This document shows positions 1 through 10,996 of a DNA stretch of 64,000 nucleotides, in pieces (position 1 is the first letter of the stretch; every line of letters begins with the position of its first letter). A model generated the notes under the pieces. That model was not told the DNA's origin, did no database searches, and saw only the letters and a list, made by a program, of their open reading frames with translations. The DNA is from Alopecurus myosuroides. Lineage: Eukaryota; Streptophyta; Magnoliopsida; Poales; Poaceae. The position numbers were made by a program, and so were the translations under genes. The stretch lies in the NCBI GenBank assembly GCA_028641055.1, contig CM054060.1:240278833-240342832 (forward strand), given 5' to 3'.

Positions 1-196
1 TTCTGCCATGGGCGGAGCCATATCAGCACCTGTCGTGATGGATGCCCCTGCATGAGCCAGTAGTGCACCATGCCCGCTATTGTGGCGTCGCCGCGCTGTC
101 ATTCACCGACCCTCAACACGCTGCCACTGGGAGCCACCTCCTGGATGCTCGCCAACTGACAACCATGAGAAATAACAAGGGCGGTACCTAGCCTCC

Positions 197-643
197 CTAA
201 GCCGTGCAATGTAGGCTATCTCCAGCTTGGCTTGGGGACCGCAGCGTTGTTTCACGAACGATGGAATTCCCGTTGATTTTCTGGGAAAAAGGAACATCCT
301 TACAACAGAAGAATGTCCCTGTCCACCACTTGACGGATTCATACTTGGGAACTTTGGGGAACCACTCCTCCCTCGTCCGACGTAGGTTCAAATTGATGGT
401 GCCACAAACAGCAAGCCCATTATCTAGTCCTGATGGATGCCGTTTAACGTAAAAGTAGTATTTGAAGAAGTATAGCCTAGATTCTATGCCTAAGTATCTT
501 TCGAATAGGGCTTGAAAGGCGGAAATGCAAAGGATTCTATTCGGGGTCAAGTTGTGGGGTTGGACGCCATAATAGTCTAGCACCTCTAAGAAAAAGGAAG
601 AGGGCGGGAAACCCAAATCTCTTTGCAGATGAGAGAGAAGCAT
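197..643 (-). pseudogene. PF04195 (putative gypsy-type transposase) fragment
   Basis: The minus-strand reading contains a run typical of the grass-specific PF04195 domain: GFPPSSFFLEVL, NRILCISAFQALFE, a YLGI/YFFKYYF stretch and W-x-TGTFF. The same order occurs in the longer antisense ORF at 55927-56799, so this is a diverged copy of the same retrotransposon-borne gene. Only the central part is present: there is no convincing N-terminus upstream of 643 and the frame closes near 197, leaving about 148 codons. The function of the domain is not established despite its Pfam name. The flanks from 1 to 196 show no other gene. It is most likely a remnant of the 3' part of a Gypsy element. Confidence 0.6.
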
Positions 644-740
644 GACGCATTCTGTGAGATCCTGGCGCAGGGCTCAATAGGATTAATAGGGTACTAATAT
701 CAACAAGTTGCAACTTCTTTTCCGGAAGCTCATCTTGAAA

Positions 741-935
741 GAACTCCAGTGTTAAGCGTGCTTGGCCTGGAGCAATTTGAGGATGGGTGACCGACCGGGA
801 AGTCCTTCCCGGGTGCGCATGAGTGAGGACAAAGTGCGTAGGAAAGACTAGTGTTGGTCTGGGGCCAGTCTAGAGATCCTAGAGAGCTGCCAGGGGTGAC
901 AGCCGCCGGCTACGAGGTGGCCGGGGTGTTACACA
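741..935 (+). mobile_element. 5S rRNA-derived, Cassandra TRIM LTR-like remnant
   Basis: Positions 741-825 resemble the 3' two thirds of plant 5S rRNA. There is an A-box-like stretch around 750-766 (GTTAAGCGTGCTTGG) and a C-box-like stretch at 781-805 (GGATGGGTGACC, then GGGAAGTCC). Grass Cassandra elements carry a 5S-derived Pol III promoter in their LTRs, and the downstream GGGCCAGTCTAGA and the GTGTTACA end fit such an LTR. The 5' part of 5S is diverged or missing, so this is not a functional 5S gene. No partner LTR or primer-binding site is visible. The element name is from family knowledge; the 5S resemblance is direct. Confidence 0.5.
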
Positions 936-1618
936 TTCTCCCTCTTGAGGGCCGGGTTCGATGTCGCCTTATGTGTTTCTCCTCATGCCAAAGGGAAGGA
1001 ATCCCTCCTCCATCATCCACCTCAATTTCGCCTCCGACATGGTGCTTGGAATCCAGCCGTCGGTGGATTCCTCCTCCACCGATGCCATGTCCGCGTCCGC
1101 TACGACCTAGGAAGCACCGGTCGCACTGTCATCCTTGATGAACACCACGTCCTCTGCCACGACTACTAGATATGTAAGTGGTGCAGCGTCAGACACTCGT
1201 GTGGTGGCTTCTACCGGAGAGAGGTCTCTCGTCGGGATAGGGGCCAGTCTAGAGATCCTAGAGAGCTGCAAGGGGTGACAGCCGCCGGCTACGAGGTGGC
1301 CGGGGTGTTACACATTCTCCCTCTTGAGGGCCGGGTTCGATGTCGCCTTATGTGTTTCTCCTCATGCCAAAGGGAAGGAATCCCTCCTCCTTCATCCACC
1401 TCAATTTCGCCTCCGACATGGTGCTTGGAATCCAGCCGCCAGTGGATTCCTCCTCCGCCGATGCCATGTCCGCGTCCGCTACGACCTAGGAAGCACCGGT
1501 CGCACTGTCATCCTTGATGAACATCACGTCCTCTGCCACGGCTACTAGATATGTAAGTGGTGCATCGTCAGACACTCGTGTGGTGGCTTCTACCGGAGAG
1601 AGGTCTCTCGTCGGGATA
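861..1618. repeat. 379-bp tandem duplication (two copies)
   Basis: 861-1239 and 1240-1618 are nearly identical head-to-tail copies with period 379, both starting GGGGCCAGTCTAG. The unit takes in the 3' end of the 5S-derived LTR-like remnant and about 300 bases after it. Differences are scattered substitutions, so the duplication is fairly recent. Open frames inside it are mirrored in both copies and have no recognisable domain, so I do not call them genes. Confidence 0.9.
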
Positions 1619-2328
1619 GGGTTTCCCCTTGCCAACACCTTTGTTGCGGCTTCCCTCGCCTTTTCCCTATGAGATTGTCAGGGTGGATTTCATATCCATT
1701 AGGGGTGGCAGTGGATTGGATTTGGACGCGCCGCTACCGATTTTTCACTCTCATTGGGTGGATGCTCACTTGTGTGCGCTAGTGTGAGTGTTCGACGGAG
1801 AGCTCGAGGTGAAGATGGTGTGGTGATGAAAATTAAAAAAAGGGGCTTATTTGTAGTCTCCCGAGGAGATGCGTGTGTGGTGGATGCGGCCGTTGGATGC
1901 ATCCCACACATCCCGCATTGACTGCTCCTCGCCGCGTGCCGTTGCGGTTACCTAGGCGACGCTTCGGGTCCGGCGCCGACAAAATCAGGATAAATGATTT
2001 CCTTCCACTTTCGTTGTTGTTGAAGCTATCATGGTACCCAAGAATGACGGAAGTAATGCATGCAGCGGTCAAGTCATGTTTGACTAGGTCAAACGATTCC
2101 TTCTGCATGAGACTTGTTCAAACATTGTCTGATGTTTCCATGATGACGGGTTTGGCAAAGTGAATTTATTCCTTGGGGAAGATTTAAGATCTGCATACGT
2201 CATTGCTTTGGCGAAACCCAGAAGACGAGTTCTCGGGGACGTATCCATGAACCTAGTAGGCAGCCCACATGGATCTGAATGCCCAGAGAGCGGCACGGTT
2301 CATGGCCATCTAGAGGGAGCAGACTTAG

Positions 2329-2455
2329 GGCCAGTTCTTTTCAGCTTAGCCTTGTGCAGAAACGGCTTAAGCTTAACTGCCCCACAAAAACTACAATGAA
2401 AATAAGCTCCAGAGAAATTGTGGTCCAGTTCTTTTCAGCTTATGGCGTATGAGCT
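2329..2455. repeat. Possible small MITE plus repeated end
   Basis: The string CCAGTTCTTTTCAGCTTA occurs at about 2332 and again about 2426. Just before the second copy an imperfect inverted version (ATAAGCTCC...GGTCC) closes a segment of about 100 bases. This looks like a small terminal-inverted-repeat element followed by the end of a second one. No clear target duplication was found, so the class is uncertain. Confidence 0.35.
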
Positions 2456-3117
2456 TAATTTGTGTGTCGTATGTCAAAAGATCAATAATATGCCACCCGC
2501 GAAGAGAGAATGTGCATGCGCGCAAAAGAGAACGCGAAGCGCGCGCTCCGCCGCAAGCGTATACCCGAGGCCAGACCAAGCGGCTCAAACTGAGGTGTCA
2601 TACCTCTACGGGCAACGCTGTTCATGTGCGGCCAATCTTTTTAATACGTCGGCGTCCACTACGTGTTTCGTAGCAAGTAATGGAGCGACAAGGAGGAACT
2701 AACAAGTCCTTCTCTGTCCCTGCACATGGTAAAAGTGGAGCCAACAAGTTCGTTGAGGAACTGACATGTGACTTCAAGTTCCTCGAGGCAGGAGCCCCTC
2801 CAAATTCCTCCCTAGTTTTAGCATTAGGATTTTCTAACGTGAATAGAAAAATGTGTGAAATTCTATCAAAAATATATTTAGAAAATAAAAAGTAGAAAAA
2901 GGGCGAACCAAATGGGTCGGTGTGTTGGTTTCAGTGACTAGAAACGGTCGGACAGGAGGACAGATGTACATCCATTTGGTGACCCCAAATCTTATATTTA
3001 CTCATTGGAGGCACCGTTCAAGGCTCCACGTTAATCCTAGAGAGCCACCTAAAAATAACCATAGGATATGAGTTTTACGGTTAAGATGAAATAAAGGAAT
3101 CGAAGAATCCTTTTCAT

Positions 3118-3340
3118 GTACGCTTGGAGCACTCACGTCTTTCTATTTGCTTGGAGTCCTCACGTCTTGCTATTTGTGGTCCCAAGACGTTACGTAAAAA
3201 ATATATTCCAGAATAAAATAAAAGAAGGCAAGTTTTATGCACGCTTGGAGACCTAACGTGATGCTATTCATGGTCCCAAATGTTACATTAAAAAAAAGCA
3301 AACACGTGTCCAGAATAACACAAAAGAGATCAAGTTTTAA
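3118..3340. repeat. Imperfect ~120-bp direct repeat
   Basis: ACGCTTGGAG followed by CACGT or AACGT, GCTATT, a GGTCCCA motif, an A-rich run and CCAGAATAA occurs from about 3120 and again from about 3240. The two copies differ by substitutions and small indels. No coding potential is visible and the origin is unknown. Confidence 0.55.
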
Positions 3341-3650
3341 ACGTATCTAGCTCAGCTAAGCTAGAATTATTAGGTCAATCTCATATTTATTTTCAGATGT
3401 GTGTGTGCGGCAACGCGCAATTCTTTTCTAAACTCCGGTGATATTTGAGAAATCTCGCTGTACGACTGGCATCGGAGGTCGTGTACAACATGTGGGGTAG
3501 GGTGTCTCTACAAACAATTTTATTTTCACACTCAGAAAAAAAACAGCTAGATAAGTCCGTTCATTCCATGCATCTAGGATACATTAAACTATAAAGTATA
3601 AAAATAATTTGAGTAGAGATTTCTTACTCCCTAGATCAAGTGCGCGAGGC

Positions 3651-3974
3651 GCCGCATGCCTCCGGTCTCGAAGGCGAACGGTGTGTAGCAGGGTAAGGCG
3701 CTCCATGAACGAAGATGCCTGCTGTCGAGGTCCGAAATCACCGTGTGGTCACCGCGGTGCGACACGTCGCACTTGCACCACCGCCACTGCCTACAGGAGA
3801 GGTTGCACGACACCAGAATTAGCAGTAGTGCGACGCTCGGCACACCGCCAGTCTCGAAGGCGATGAGCGCATAGCAAGGTAAGGCGCTCCATGACCGAAG
3901 CTACCTGCCATCGAGTTCCGACATCACAATGTGGTCACCACGGGGCGACACGTCGCACTTGCACTGCTGCCACA
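3651..3974. repeat. ~186-bp tandem repeat, left part of interrupted array
   Basis: The motif GTCTCGAAGGCG starts at 3665 and 3851 (period 186). Each unit continues with a GGTAAGGCGCTCCATGA motif, a TGTGGTCACC motif and a GCGACACGTCGCACTTGCAC motif. The second unit is cut by the CACTA element at 3975 and resumes at 16757 with GCCTAC and GAGGTTGCACGACACC, as in unit one. A third unit start (GTCTCAAAGG) lies at 16821. With the element and its 3-bp duplication removed, the spacing from unit two to unit three is 188. Confidence 0.85.
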
Positions 3975-4305
3975 CACTAGTAGGAAATAGGCTACCAGTG
4001 ACGAACAATTTTCAGCTACCGCTGGCGAACATGTGTTCGCCAGCGCTACCACGCCAGTGGTAGCAGGTTACCGCTGGCGAACATCACTTCGCCAGCGGTA
4101 GTGCATGTTACCGCTGGCGAACATCACTTCGCCAGCGGTAGTGCATGTTACCGCTGGCGAACAAATCCTTGTTAGCCAGCGCTAAGTTCGCCAGCAGTAG
4201 ATGCTCTGTTCGCCAGCGGTACAGCTTCGCCAGCGGTAGGAAAACCTGTTCGCCAGTGGTGTTGTTGGCCAGCGGTAGGGACTTTGTTCGCCAGTGGTAA
4301 GTTTC
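3975..4305. repeat. CACTA left terminus with subterminal repeats
   Basis: After the terminal CACTAGTAGG come many copies of a ~14-bp motif, TACCGCTGGCGAAC or its complement GTTCGCCAGCGGTA, often paired head to head. A 40-bp tandem unit (two copies, about 4068-4147) contains one such pair. By analogy with En/Spm these are the likely TNPA binding sites; that role is inferred. Confidence 0.85.
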
Positions 4306-4970
4306 CCAGGTTTGTATTTTTTTCTCTTTATTTGTATAACAGTTTGTATATTCTGATTCTGTATATTCCCAGGTCCAAATACATTCAAATTCTATAATTT
4401 ATAAACTTCACACATATAAATCACTGATAGCACATCGATAAATCATAGATACATATGCATCCATCCATAACGAATTTAACACATCGATAACGAAATTAAC
4501 ACATCGATACATATGCATCCATATCCAATTCTCATAAGTACGAATACAACACATTGATCTCAATAACACGTTTATGTCGGAAGATTTTGAACCCAAAATA
4601 TAGCCATCTAATTAGTTCAACGATTACAAAGGTATGACGACATCTATACAACGTACGCGCGATATAGAGATCAATCGCAAAGAAGACTAGATATACGGTC
4701 CGCCTCCGCTTTAGCTTCCGCCTTCGCTTGCGATCTTTCGCTAGGGCCAGCGCGTCGTCCACTTCTTCATCTCTCTGTAGACCAAGATAAAAGCATTAGA
4801 CCGGCAAAGGAAATCACAAGTTCTTATTAGGAGCAATTCGTAACGAATCGAATACATACCGTCGATCATTTCTTCCTCGATGTTGTGATCTTCTGTTTCT
4901 TCTCCGGCGGGAACGGAAGAGCACCTTCTAACGAGTTGAATGGTCTCTCGTCAGTCTGCTCTAGCACACA
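4306..4970. other. CACTA 3' region, downstream of TNPA-like gene
   Basis: This AT-rich DNA lies between the left subterminal repeats and the stop codon at 4971. On the minus strand an open stretch in another frame continues the coding-like composition to about 4862. It is followed by a GT donor at about 4859 and a TCTACAG acceptor near 4775 that would join a basic segment (KDRKRRRKLKRRR). This may be a former C-terminal exon lost to a frameshift, or 3' UTR. Short ATACATATGCATCCA direct repeats lie at 4450-4520. Confidence 0.35.
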
Positions 4971-7900
4971 TTATCGCAACTCATTGTTAGATGGTGGGGG
5001 GTTCCAGTGGAAGGTAGATCCTGAAGTTGCTACATCCTTATAGATGATTGTGCAGAGCTTGCGGTGGATGCGACCAAAGTTTTGTCTGTACTCAGCATCA
5101 GACCATTCCACGATGCTGCGAGACCATTTGTCCATAGCAGACATGTATTGCAGACTATGTTGGTCCTTCACGATCTCTGTCATGTGTTGGATGAGGTACC
5201 ATGCCTCCATATGGCCGCCTGGCGCCTGCTTGGGGCAGGGAAACTCTGTTCTGTGTCTGAACACATATTTGCCATGAATTTGTTTCTTCCTGTCGCAGAA
5301 TCCTTCCCCCCCTGATGTAGCCATCCATAGCATCATTGAGAACAGACTTGATGAGGGTGTAGTTCTTCTCCTTCATCGTACTTCCGGAGTCGAGATATAC
5401 TGCGTGCGCGTCTCTCGGGTAGAGCATGATGAGGGTGCCGTATTTGTTTCTGCGCAAAACAGGAGAGTCCATATATATAATCCTCAAAAATCGTATATGC
5501 GCAAACTTTTGTAAAGATGGGAAATATAACTTACTCAGGAAAGTAGGGCACGAGGGTGATCCTCTTGTTCATATGGTTAGTGAGCAACACTTGTTCGAGG
5601 TACTTTGTCGCTTTTGCCCTACCCCTGGGGTTGTTCAAGTACATGTCGTGCATGTAGTAGGGGTCTGCTAGCCCGATGTTTTTGACATTCTCTACGGATA
5701 GCTGATGCGCCAAGCTGAGCGTAAACAGACGGACGATTGACGAGTGGAGTGATTTCATGTGGAACATCCGGAAAATGTCGTCAAATCTAATGATGATCTT
5801 GTTTGCGTTGCCTTCAGTGACAAATCCCGCCGTAGATGGCACCTTTGCGACCAAAACCGGCAGCGTTGGATTTTTCTCTTTCAGAAGCATCTCCTCCATA
5901 TATAGTACACCGTCATGGACGCTACGCATATCACCTGACAGCAAGGAGACCAACCTCGGCGGAAGCATCGGTTTGCCCAACTGATGGATCTGATGCCAGT
6001 CGGTTATGGGTATCCTGTCCAATACACGTCCTGTCTGCGGCTTAGACTTGGTCCCCTCCATCGGTTGGCTCATCGATGCAACGGCAGGAACCTTCTTAGT
6101 TCTTTTCCGTGCATACTTGATCTTAGGCTGAGTCTTATGAAATACATCCGCTACCGCCTCTTTGAGGGCATCCTGGCTGATGACTTCTTGCTCGGGGACT
6201 GCCGGCTCTTGAGAAGAGAAAAGACGCTTTGTGCATCGATATTTATCCGCTTCCTCCGCTAGCAAGAGAAGTTGATCAAGATCATCCAGGCCGGGCGCCC
6301 CCTCGTAAGGATCGTCGACGAGGTAGTCATTGGGGTTCTCATCTTCAGCATCGTCGCCGTCGTGCTGCACGGACTTTGCAGGTGAGAAATCCTTGTGTTG
6401 GCTCGGGTGCCCCGACCCCTGGACTGGTGTTGGAGTGTTGGAAGGAGTACTTTCCAAACGAATTAGTGATTTCGGCCAGGTCAATGGCCAAACCAAGCAT
6501 TGCTCCAGGTTCAACTCGTTGTCGGCTGCAGGTGGTTGGTTCGGAGGATCGAGAGCACCGCAACCAGGGAGCACCCGACTTAATGTCACTCTGAACACGT
6601 CCTCGGGCATACGAACGCCGTGGGATACGCGGTTCATAGGTGTGATGATTTTTTTCCTTTGGCGACGTCCTTTAACTCGCCGTTCACATTAAGGAGCAAT
6701 GTGCATCCCGTCTCGTCGGCCTGCGAAACGTCGCGCGATCGTTGTTAGAGACTGATGCCGTCACGAATCAAGTCATAATATGTAATTAAGCAGTGCACGT
6801 TGAATTACCGTGAGGGCATTGAGCTCGGACAAGGGGGATGGACCGCTAAGTGTCGGCGGCGGCGGCGTTGAAGAGATGTGGCGGGGCGGCGACGGATCTT
6901 TGCGTCCTTCCGGCTGAGGGTTGGGGGCCGGCTCGTTCCGCGCAGCAGACGCCACGACGGGGGCCGCGTTCTGCGGCGCCACGACGGGGGCCACGTTCTG
7001 CGGCGCCACGACGGGGGCCACGTTCTGCGGCGCTGGCTGCACCATTTGGGCTATGTTTATCTGCGGGAGCGGCCCTTGTCCTCCACCTGCCATCCACGGC
7101 GCTAAGGACTGAGCGACGGACGCACAGATGGTAGGGAGGAGCTCATTGAGCCTCTCGTTCACAAGCTCGTCGACCGTCTTCTCCGGGCCCTTGTTCCGCT
7201 CCTTACGCTTATCCTTGGTGTCCGGGTAGTAGTGCGCATGCCGATGACCCTTTCCGAGGCCATGCACATGGCCACGATGCGGCTTCTTGTCAAGGGGCAC
7301 TCCCTTCATCGCGTTCAGCGCCCTAATGAAAGGGGTGTCATACGGGTCCTTGTTCGTCGTCGCCGAGGACCCCCCGTCAGATTGAGATAGGCGTTCTTTT
7401 TCTTCTTCCTCGAGATACTTATTCTCGAGCAGCTTGACCTTCTCGTTCAACACAAGATCGCCGGGCTTTTTGGGATCTTCCCTATAATGGGCCCTGACAA
7501 AATTTCTCACCTGCGGGTCGGTGATCTTGTCAAACGGGTTCGGCCCTTCTCTCTTCGCATCCTCCTTTTCCCATACTTTCTGCTTCCCAAGGTAACCCCG
7601 GCTTCCGAGATTGTGAGGGCCAATGTTCTTTTTTCGCTGTTCTTTCCCCCATTTACTCAGCACCACCCTTTCCGGTTTGAGTTCGTCGATCTTGAATTGG
7701 GCCAAGTCTTCCTCGGAAATGGAGGGCCACATCTTATGGATCTCATCAAAATCCTTACCCTTCGCAAGCATCTCCCGCAAACTGGATCTCCAAGTCGTAA
7801 ACGCCTTGGCGAACTTTCCCAGTGCTAAGGAGTTGACCAGATTCTTCTTCAGGTCCTGGTTGTCGTAAGGATCCGGGAATTTGTACCTTGTGTGCAGCTT

Positions 7901-8368
7901 CTCAATCAGCAGGGCGGCATTAGCCTTGTTTTCTTTAGCTCTGAGGTGCTCCATATTAACGTTGCCGAAGTCTCGAGCTATGCAGCCTATCTGGTTTCCA
8001 TAGCCCTTGGCATAACTCTCCGGCTCGAGGGGAGCACCGCTCTTGGGGTCCACTTCCGTGAACTCTTCCCGCATGGTGGCGAGCATGTTGTGCCGCCTCT
8101 CTTTGCGCTTAGCCGCCGCCTCGCTACCGGAGGCGGTATCCCCGGTGCCACTACCGGTTTGATCACCTTCTGCGCCCGATGTATCGTTGTGTGGCTCTAG
8201 CTCCTGGCGAACGGTTTCGTCCATCTTGTCGTCTGCATCGTCGCCCTGCATCTCTAGATCCGGGTGCGGATCTACGGGTCCGCCTCCGGCGCTTAGCATA
8301 GAAAGCCACGCATCGTCGTCCCCGCCGTGTCCGAGACCAGAACCACCCGCCTCGTCGTTGTGAGCCAT
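4971..8368 (-). CDS. TNPA-like / Ulp1-like CACTA protein (3 coding exons, frameshifted)
   Basis: This is the second gene of the CACTA element. ATG at 8368 starts an acidic, Gly/Asp-rich N-terminus, then a Transposase_24-like region (about residues 90-340, with MWPSISEEDL and HNLGSRGY), a basic His/Lys patch and a Pro/Ala-rich repeat. Exons inferred from GT-AG and frame: 8368-6809, 6720-5535 and 5449-4971, with introns of 88 and 85 bp. Exon 2 opens with ADETGCTLL, leading into the linker and Ulp1-like (C48) fold. Exon 3 holds the YLDSG aspartate and an FPCPKQ motif, but where C48 proteases have the catalytic Cys the sequence reads GHMEAWY. A frame break lies at a run of seven C at 5306-5312. 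Expected roles are binding subterminal repeats and assisting transposition; protease activity is doubtful. Confidence 0.75.
6951..7031. repeat. 27-bp coding minisatellite, three units
   Basis: There are three 27-bp units (6951, 6978 and 7005) starting GCCACGACGGGGGCC. On the minus strand they encode a nine-residue APQNVAPVV-type repeat in the Pro/Ala-rich linker of the TNPA-like protein. Units two and three are identical; unit one differs by one base. Confidence 0.9.
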
Positions 8369-8469
8369 ATCTAAGGAAGGAGAGAAAACCCGAAATAAGT
8401 TCAACAAATCCTACAATTTAGACGATGTATACCCCATATGAGTCCAAATTTCTCGGACACTCTAAGTTG

Positions 8470-8597
8470 TGATATTTTTAGCAAAGATCATGCCAAAATT
8501 CACGGAAAATTTCGGCATGACCTTTGCTAAAAATATCACAAATGGAGTACCCAAATTTGCCGGAACGGAAATTAATCAACATTCCGGCAAATAGGGA
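8470..8597. repeat. Leader repeat copy 1 with inverted repeat
   Basis: GATATTTTTAGCAAAG at about 8471 is inverted as CTTTGCTAAAAATATC at about 8522-8537, around a TCATGCC/GGCATGA pair. It is followed by GTACCCAAATTTGCCG, ACGGAAATTAATCAACATTCCGG. The second half is homologous to 15722-15955 upstream of the TNP2 gene. Confidence 0.75.
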
Positions 8598-8889
8598 CTC
8601 ACGTGGGGTACCTGCACATAAAAACCCACCCCTCATATAATCCCACCCCTCATATTATCATCGTCATCCACACGAAGGTGGGCACATATCAATACGACCA
8701 CACCATCACCACCATCCATACACCATATATGCTGCACTCTCAATGTATCTGTCCACAAAAGTTTCCAGGTTGGCCAGAAAAACATCCCAGGAATTCATAT
8801 ATGCCACAAAAACTCCCAGGTTGGCAATCAACCAAAGTACATGTACCTACTGATACTACTTGAGCATTATTTTCATAACAAAGCCTGTA

Positions 8890-8985
8890 ACTTTAGCATT
8901 ATTAGCAGCAGCAGCAGCAGTTAGCAGCATGTAGCATCAGGAGCTACTTATTAGCATCAGCAGCAGGTAGCAGGTAGCAGCATCT
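8890..8985. repeat. CAG/TAGCAG-rich microsatellite
   Basis: Irregular runs of AGCAGC and TAGCAGG units lie within the non-coding interior of the CACTA element. No coding role is visible. Confidence 0.75.
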
Positions 8986-9631
8986 CCACATTAGTAATAT
9001 TCAGATAGCATTTGACCAAACATACACATGGAAATGAATTATGTACAATACTCCCTCACTAAGCAAGCAATAGCACTAACAGAATTAAGCAAGCAATCTA
9101 GGAGTGCATCACTAACAAATCTGAAAAAAATTCTGATCTTAGAGAAACAGGAGAATTGTGTTCCACAGACTAAAGCTAGTATCTTCTGTGATAAAAAAGA
9201 GCATTGCAACAAGTCTGCATGTTTCACACTTGATAGTTCTAATATTTTACTTTTTTTTAGTATAAACAGTCTGTTGGAATTAGAAGTTCCATGTACTAAT
9301 TAATTTTATATCCATGGAGAAGCATGCTTTCAGGATGAGCTTCATCCAGAATATGTACATCCAGAGTTTCTCATGTCTGTTGTTTGCTGTGCTAGATATG
9401 TTTTACGATTTTCTCATGTCCCCTCATGGCGATTCTCTCAAGTTTTTCGTTGGTGATCTTCCTGGAGATGCTGCAAACAACTTCTAGTCTTTTGGTACTG
9501 AAATTACTTAAGTAAAGTATGGATTCCAACTGGGTGAAACTACCAGGTCTTGATCTGCTACCAGGAGTAAAAGAATCCTGAACTATTAGCTACTCTCCAG
9601 GTCTTGATCTGCTAGCTACTTCCCAGGTGCC

Positions 9632-9666
9632 AGTATACATAGCAGAGATTTACTGCTATGTATACT
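9632..9666. repeat. Perfect 14-bp inverted repeat
   Basis: AGTATACATAGCAG (9632-9645) is exactly inverted at 9653-9666 with a 7-base spacer. Neighbouring CCAGGTGCCAGTATACAT and CAGGTCTTGATCTGCTA strings are also repeated nearby. It lies in the putative long intron and no function is claimed. Confidence 0.85.
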
Positions 9667-10365
9667 CTCCAGGTGCCAGTATACATACCAGAGATCATGT
9701 TGTCCTAATTGTACACATGCAGACGCAGGTCATCTAATTTATCTTGTTCCTTGGAGGATGCTTGTAGTGATTGTCTTCACTGTCAGTTTTCTCTTTCACT
9801 TAACCTCTCTATTCCAGTTAACACGATCAGTAGCAGTAATTATTCAGTAAATGCTATTCCAGTTAATAGGACCAGTATTGCATTTCAGCTTTTAAAAGAA
9901 AAGTTAATTATTTAAGAGTATGTACCATAACAAATATGACCAGGATCAATAAAAAACAATCATATCACTACTGTAGCTCAGAGTATGTACCATGACACTA
10001 ATTCCAAGTTAATAATGCTATTGTGCTTGTACTGGGAAACTGCCCTACTAGGAAAATTGTTGTGCTTATTTAGTGTCTCTTGCAAGTTGATTTGCCTATT
10101 GCACAAATTCACTTTATTTCTTTGCCACCATGTGAATAAGAAGAATATGCCACCATATTTTGCAAGTAGATAGACAGGACCTGGAGCTTGAGATTGACTG
10201 GGCAAGTAGATCGACAGAAATATAACATTTTTCCTTGAGAAAAATCTAATGTCATTACTTGTACTCCATGAGTATTTTTTTATCTACTGTTATCTACTCA
10301 TGGAGTATTTTGTTGCAAGTTCTGAACATAGAACATGCCACAACATTTTGTTGCAGTTTACTGCA

Positions 10366-10458
10366 TGTTCCCTCAAATTTTACGCAAGTTTGCTTGCAAA
10401 ATTCAGTTTACTGCATGTTCACCTGCAAAATTCAGTTTACTGCATATTCACTTGCAAA
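10366..10458. repeat. 29-bp tandem repeat
   Basis: TGCAAAATTCAGTTTACTGC begins at 10395 and 10424 (period 29), with a diverged unit before and a partial unit after. It is non-coding and lies inside the CACTA element. Confidence 0.8.
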
Positions 10459-10996
10459 TCATAGCAACGGTGGTCTCACGGCACTTGGTTCTGTACTCGT
10501 TGTGTACCCTTATTACTCAGCAACATTTTATTCTGATTGAAAGGTGTTTGACTTCAGAAATTACACTGTAGTGTATTACATTACTAACTGAACCTGAACC
10601 TGAATTTTGAATGCTTATTCTCTTATTGAAAGCAAAAATGTTCTATTATCACAACCCATGATTGTTTCCTCTCTAGTCTTTTGGTTCGTTAGTTTGGTTA
10701 GGCCTTGGAATGTTCTAGGCAAGAAACATGCTGATTCTAGTTAACATCACCTGTGGTGGACTACTGTAAGATGTCTTAATTACGACATGGTATCAACCTA
10801 ATGGTACATCTACTGTGCTTAATGCTATCTTTTGTGCGTGTGTCCACTTCTTTCGTGTTACTTCTCAGCAATGCAATCTGGTGCTTAATTTCTGGCAGTG
10901 AAACTTCTGAATTTAACCAGTGATGCAAACCCAAGAAAAATCATCACCAAAAATCATCACCAACAACCAAATTGAAACAAATGGGAGCACAATTAC

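Larger units (their letters stand above)
1619..3640. other. No gene recognised; low-information intergenic DNA
   Basis: The stretch has short open frames only. GC-richer DNA at 1700-2000 gives way to AT-rich DNA after 2800. No conserved domain, tRNA or recognisable retrotransposon protein was seen. Two local repeat structures in it are listed separately. Confidence 0.5.
8371..10996 (-). other. Putative 5'-UTR intron of the TNPA-like gene
   Basis: Two bases before the ATG codon (8368) the minus strand reads TTCTCTCCTTCCTTAG, a textbook 3' splice site ending at 8371. A strong donor (CTGTGAG/GTAATTG) lies at 10997/10996, at the edge of a GC-rich, CT-rich block. The intervening 2.6 kb has no domain-bearing ORF and is full of small repeats. 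The arrangement is inferred from signals and composition only. Confidence 0.45.

Noticed and set aside
741..825. Functional 5S rRNA gene
   Set aside because: The 5' third is diverged or absent and the sequence departs from plant 5S between the A- and C-box parts; it is a derived module.
851..1548. Repeated small plus-strand ORFs in the 379-bp units
   Set aside because: Mirrored by the tandem duplication and without any recognisable domain.
3990..4300. CRISPR-like array of short repeats
   Set aside because: Repeats are inverted pairs with irregular spacing inside a CACTA terminus in a plant genome; no cas genes.
5483..5534. A 52-bp intron in the TNPA/Ulp1-like gene ending at 5483
   Set aside because: Too short for a plant intron; the acceptor GTTTTGCGCAG at 5450 gives an 85-bp intron and a better protein junction.
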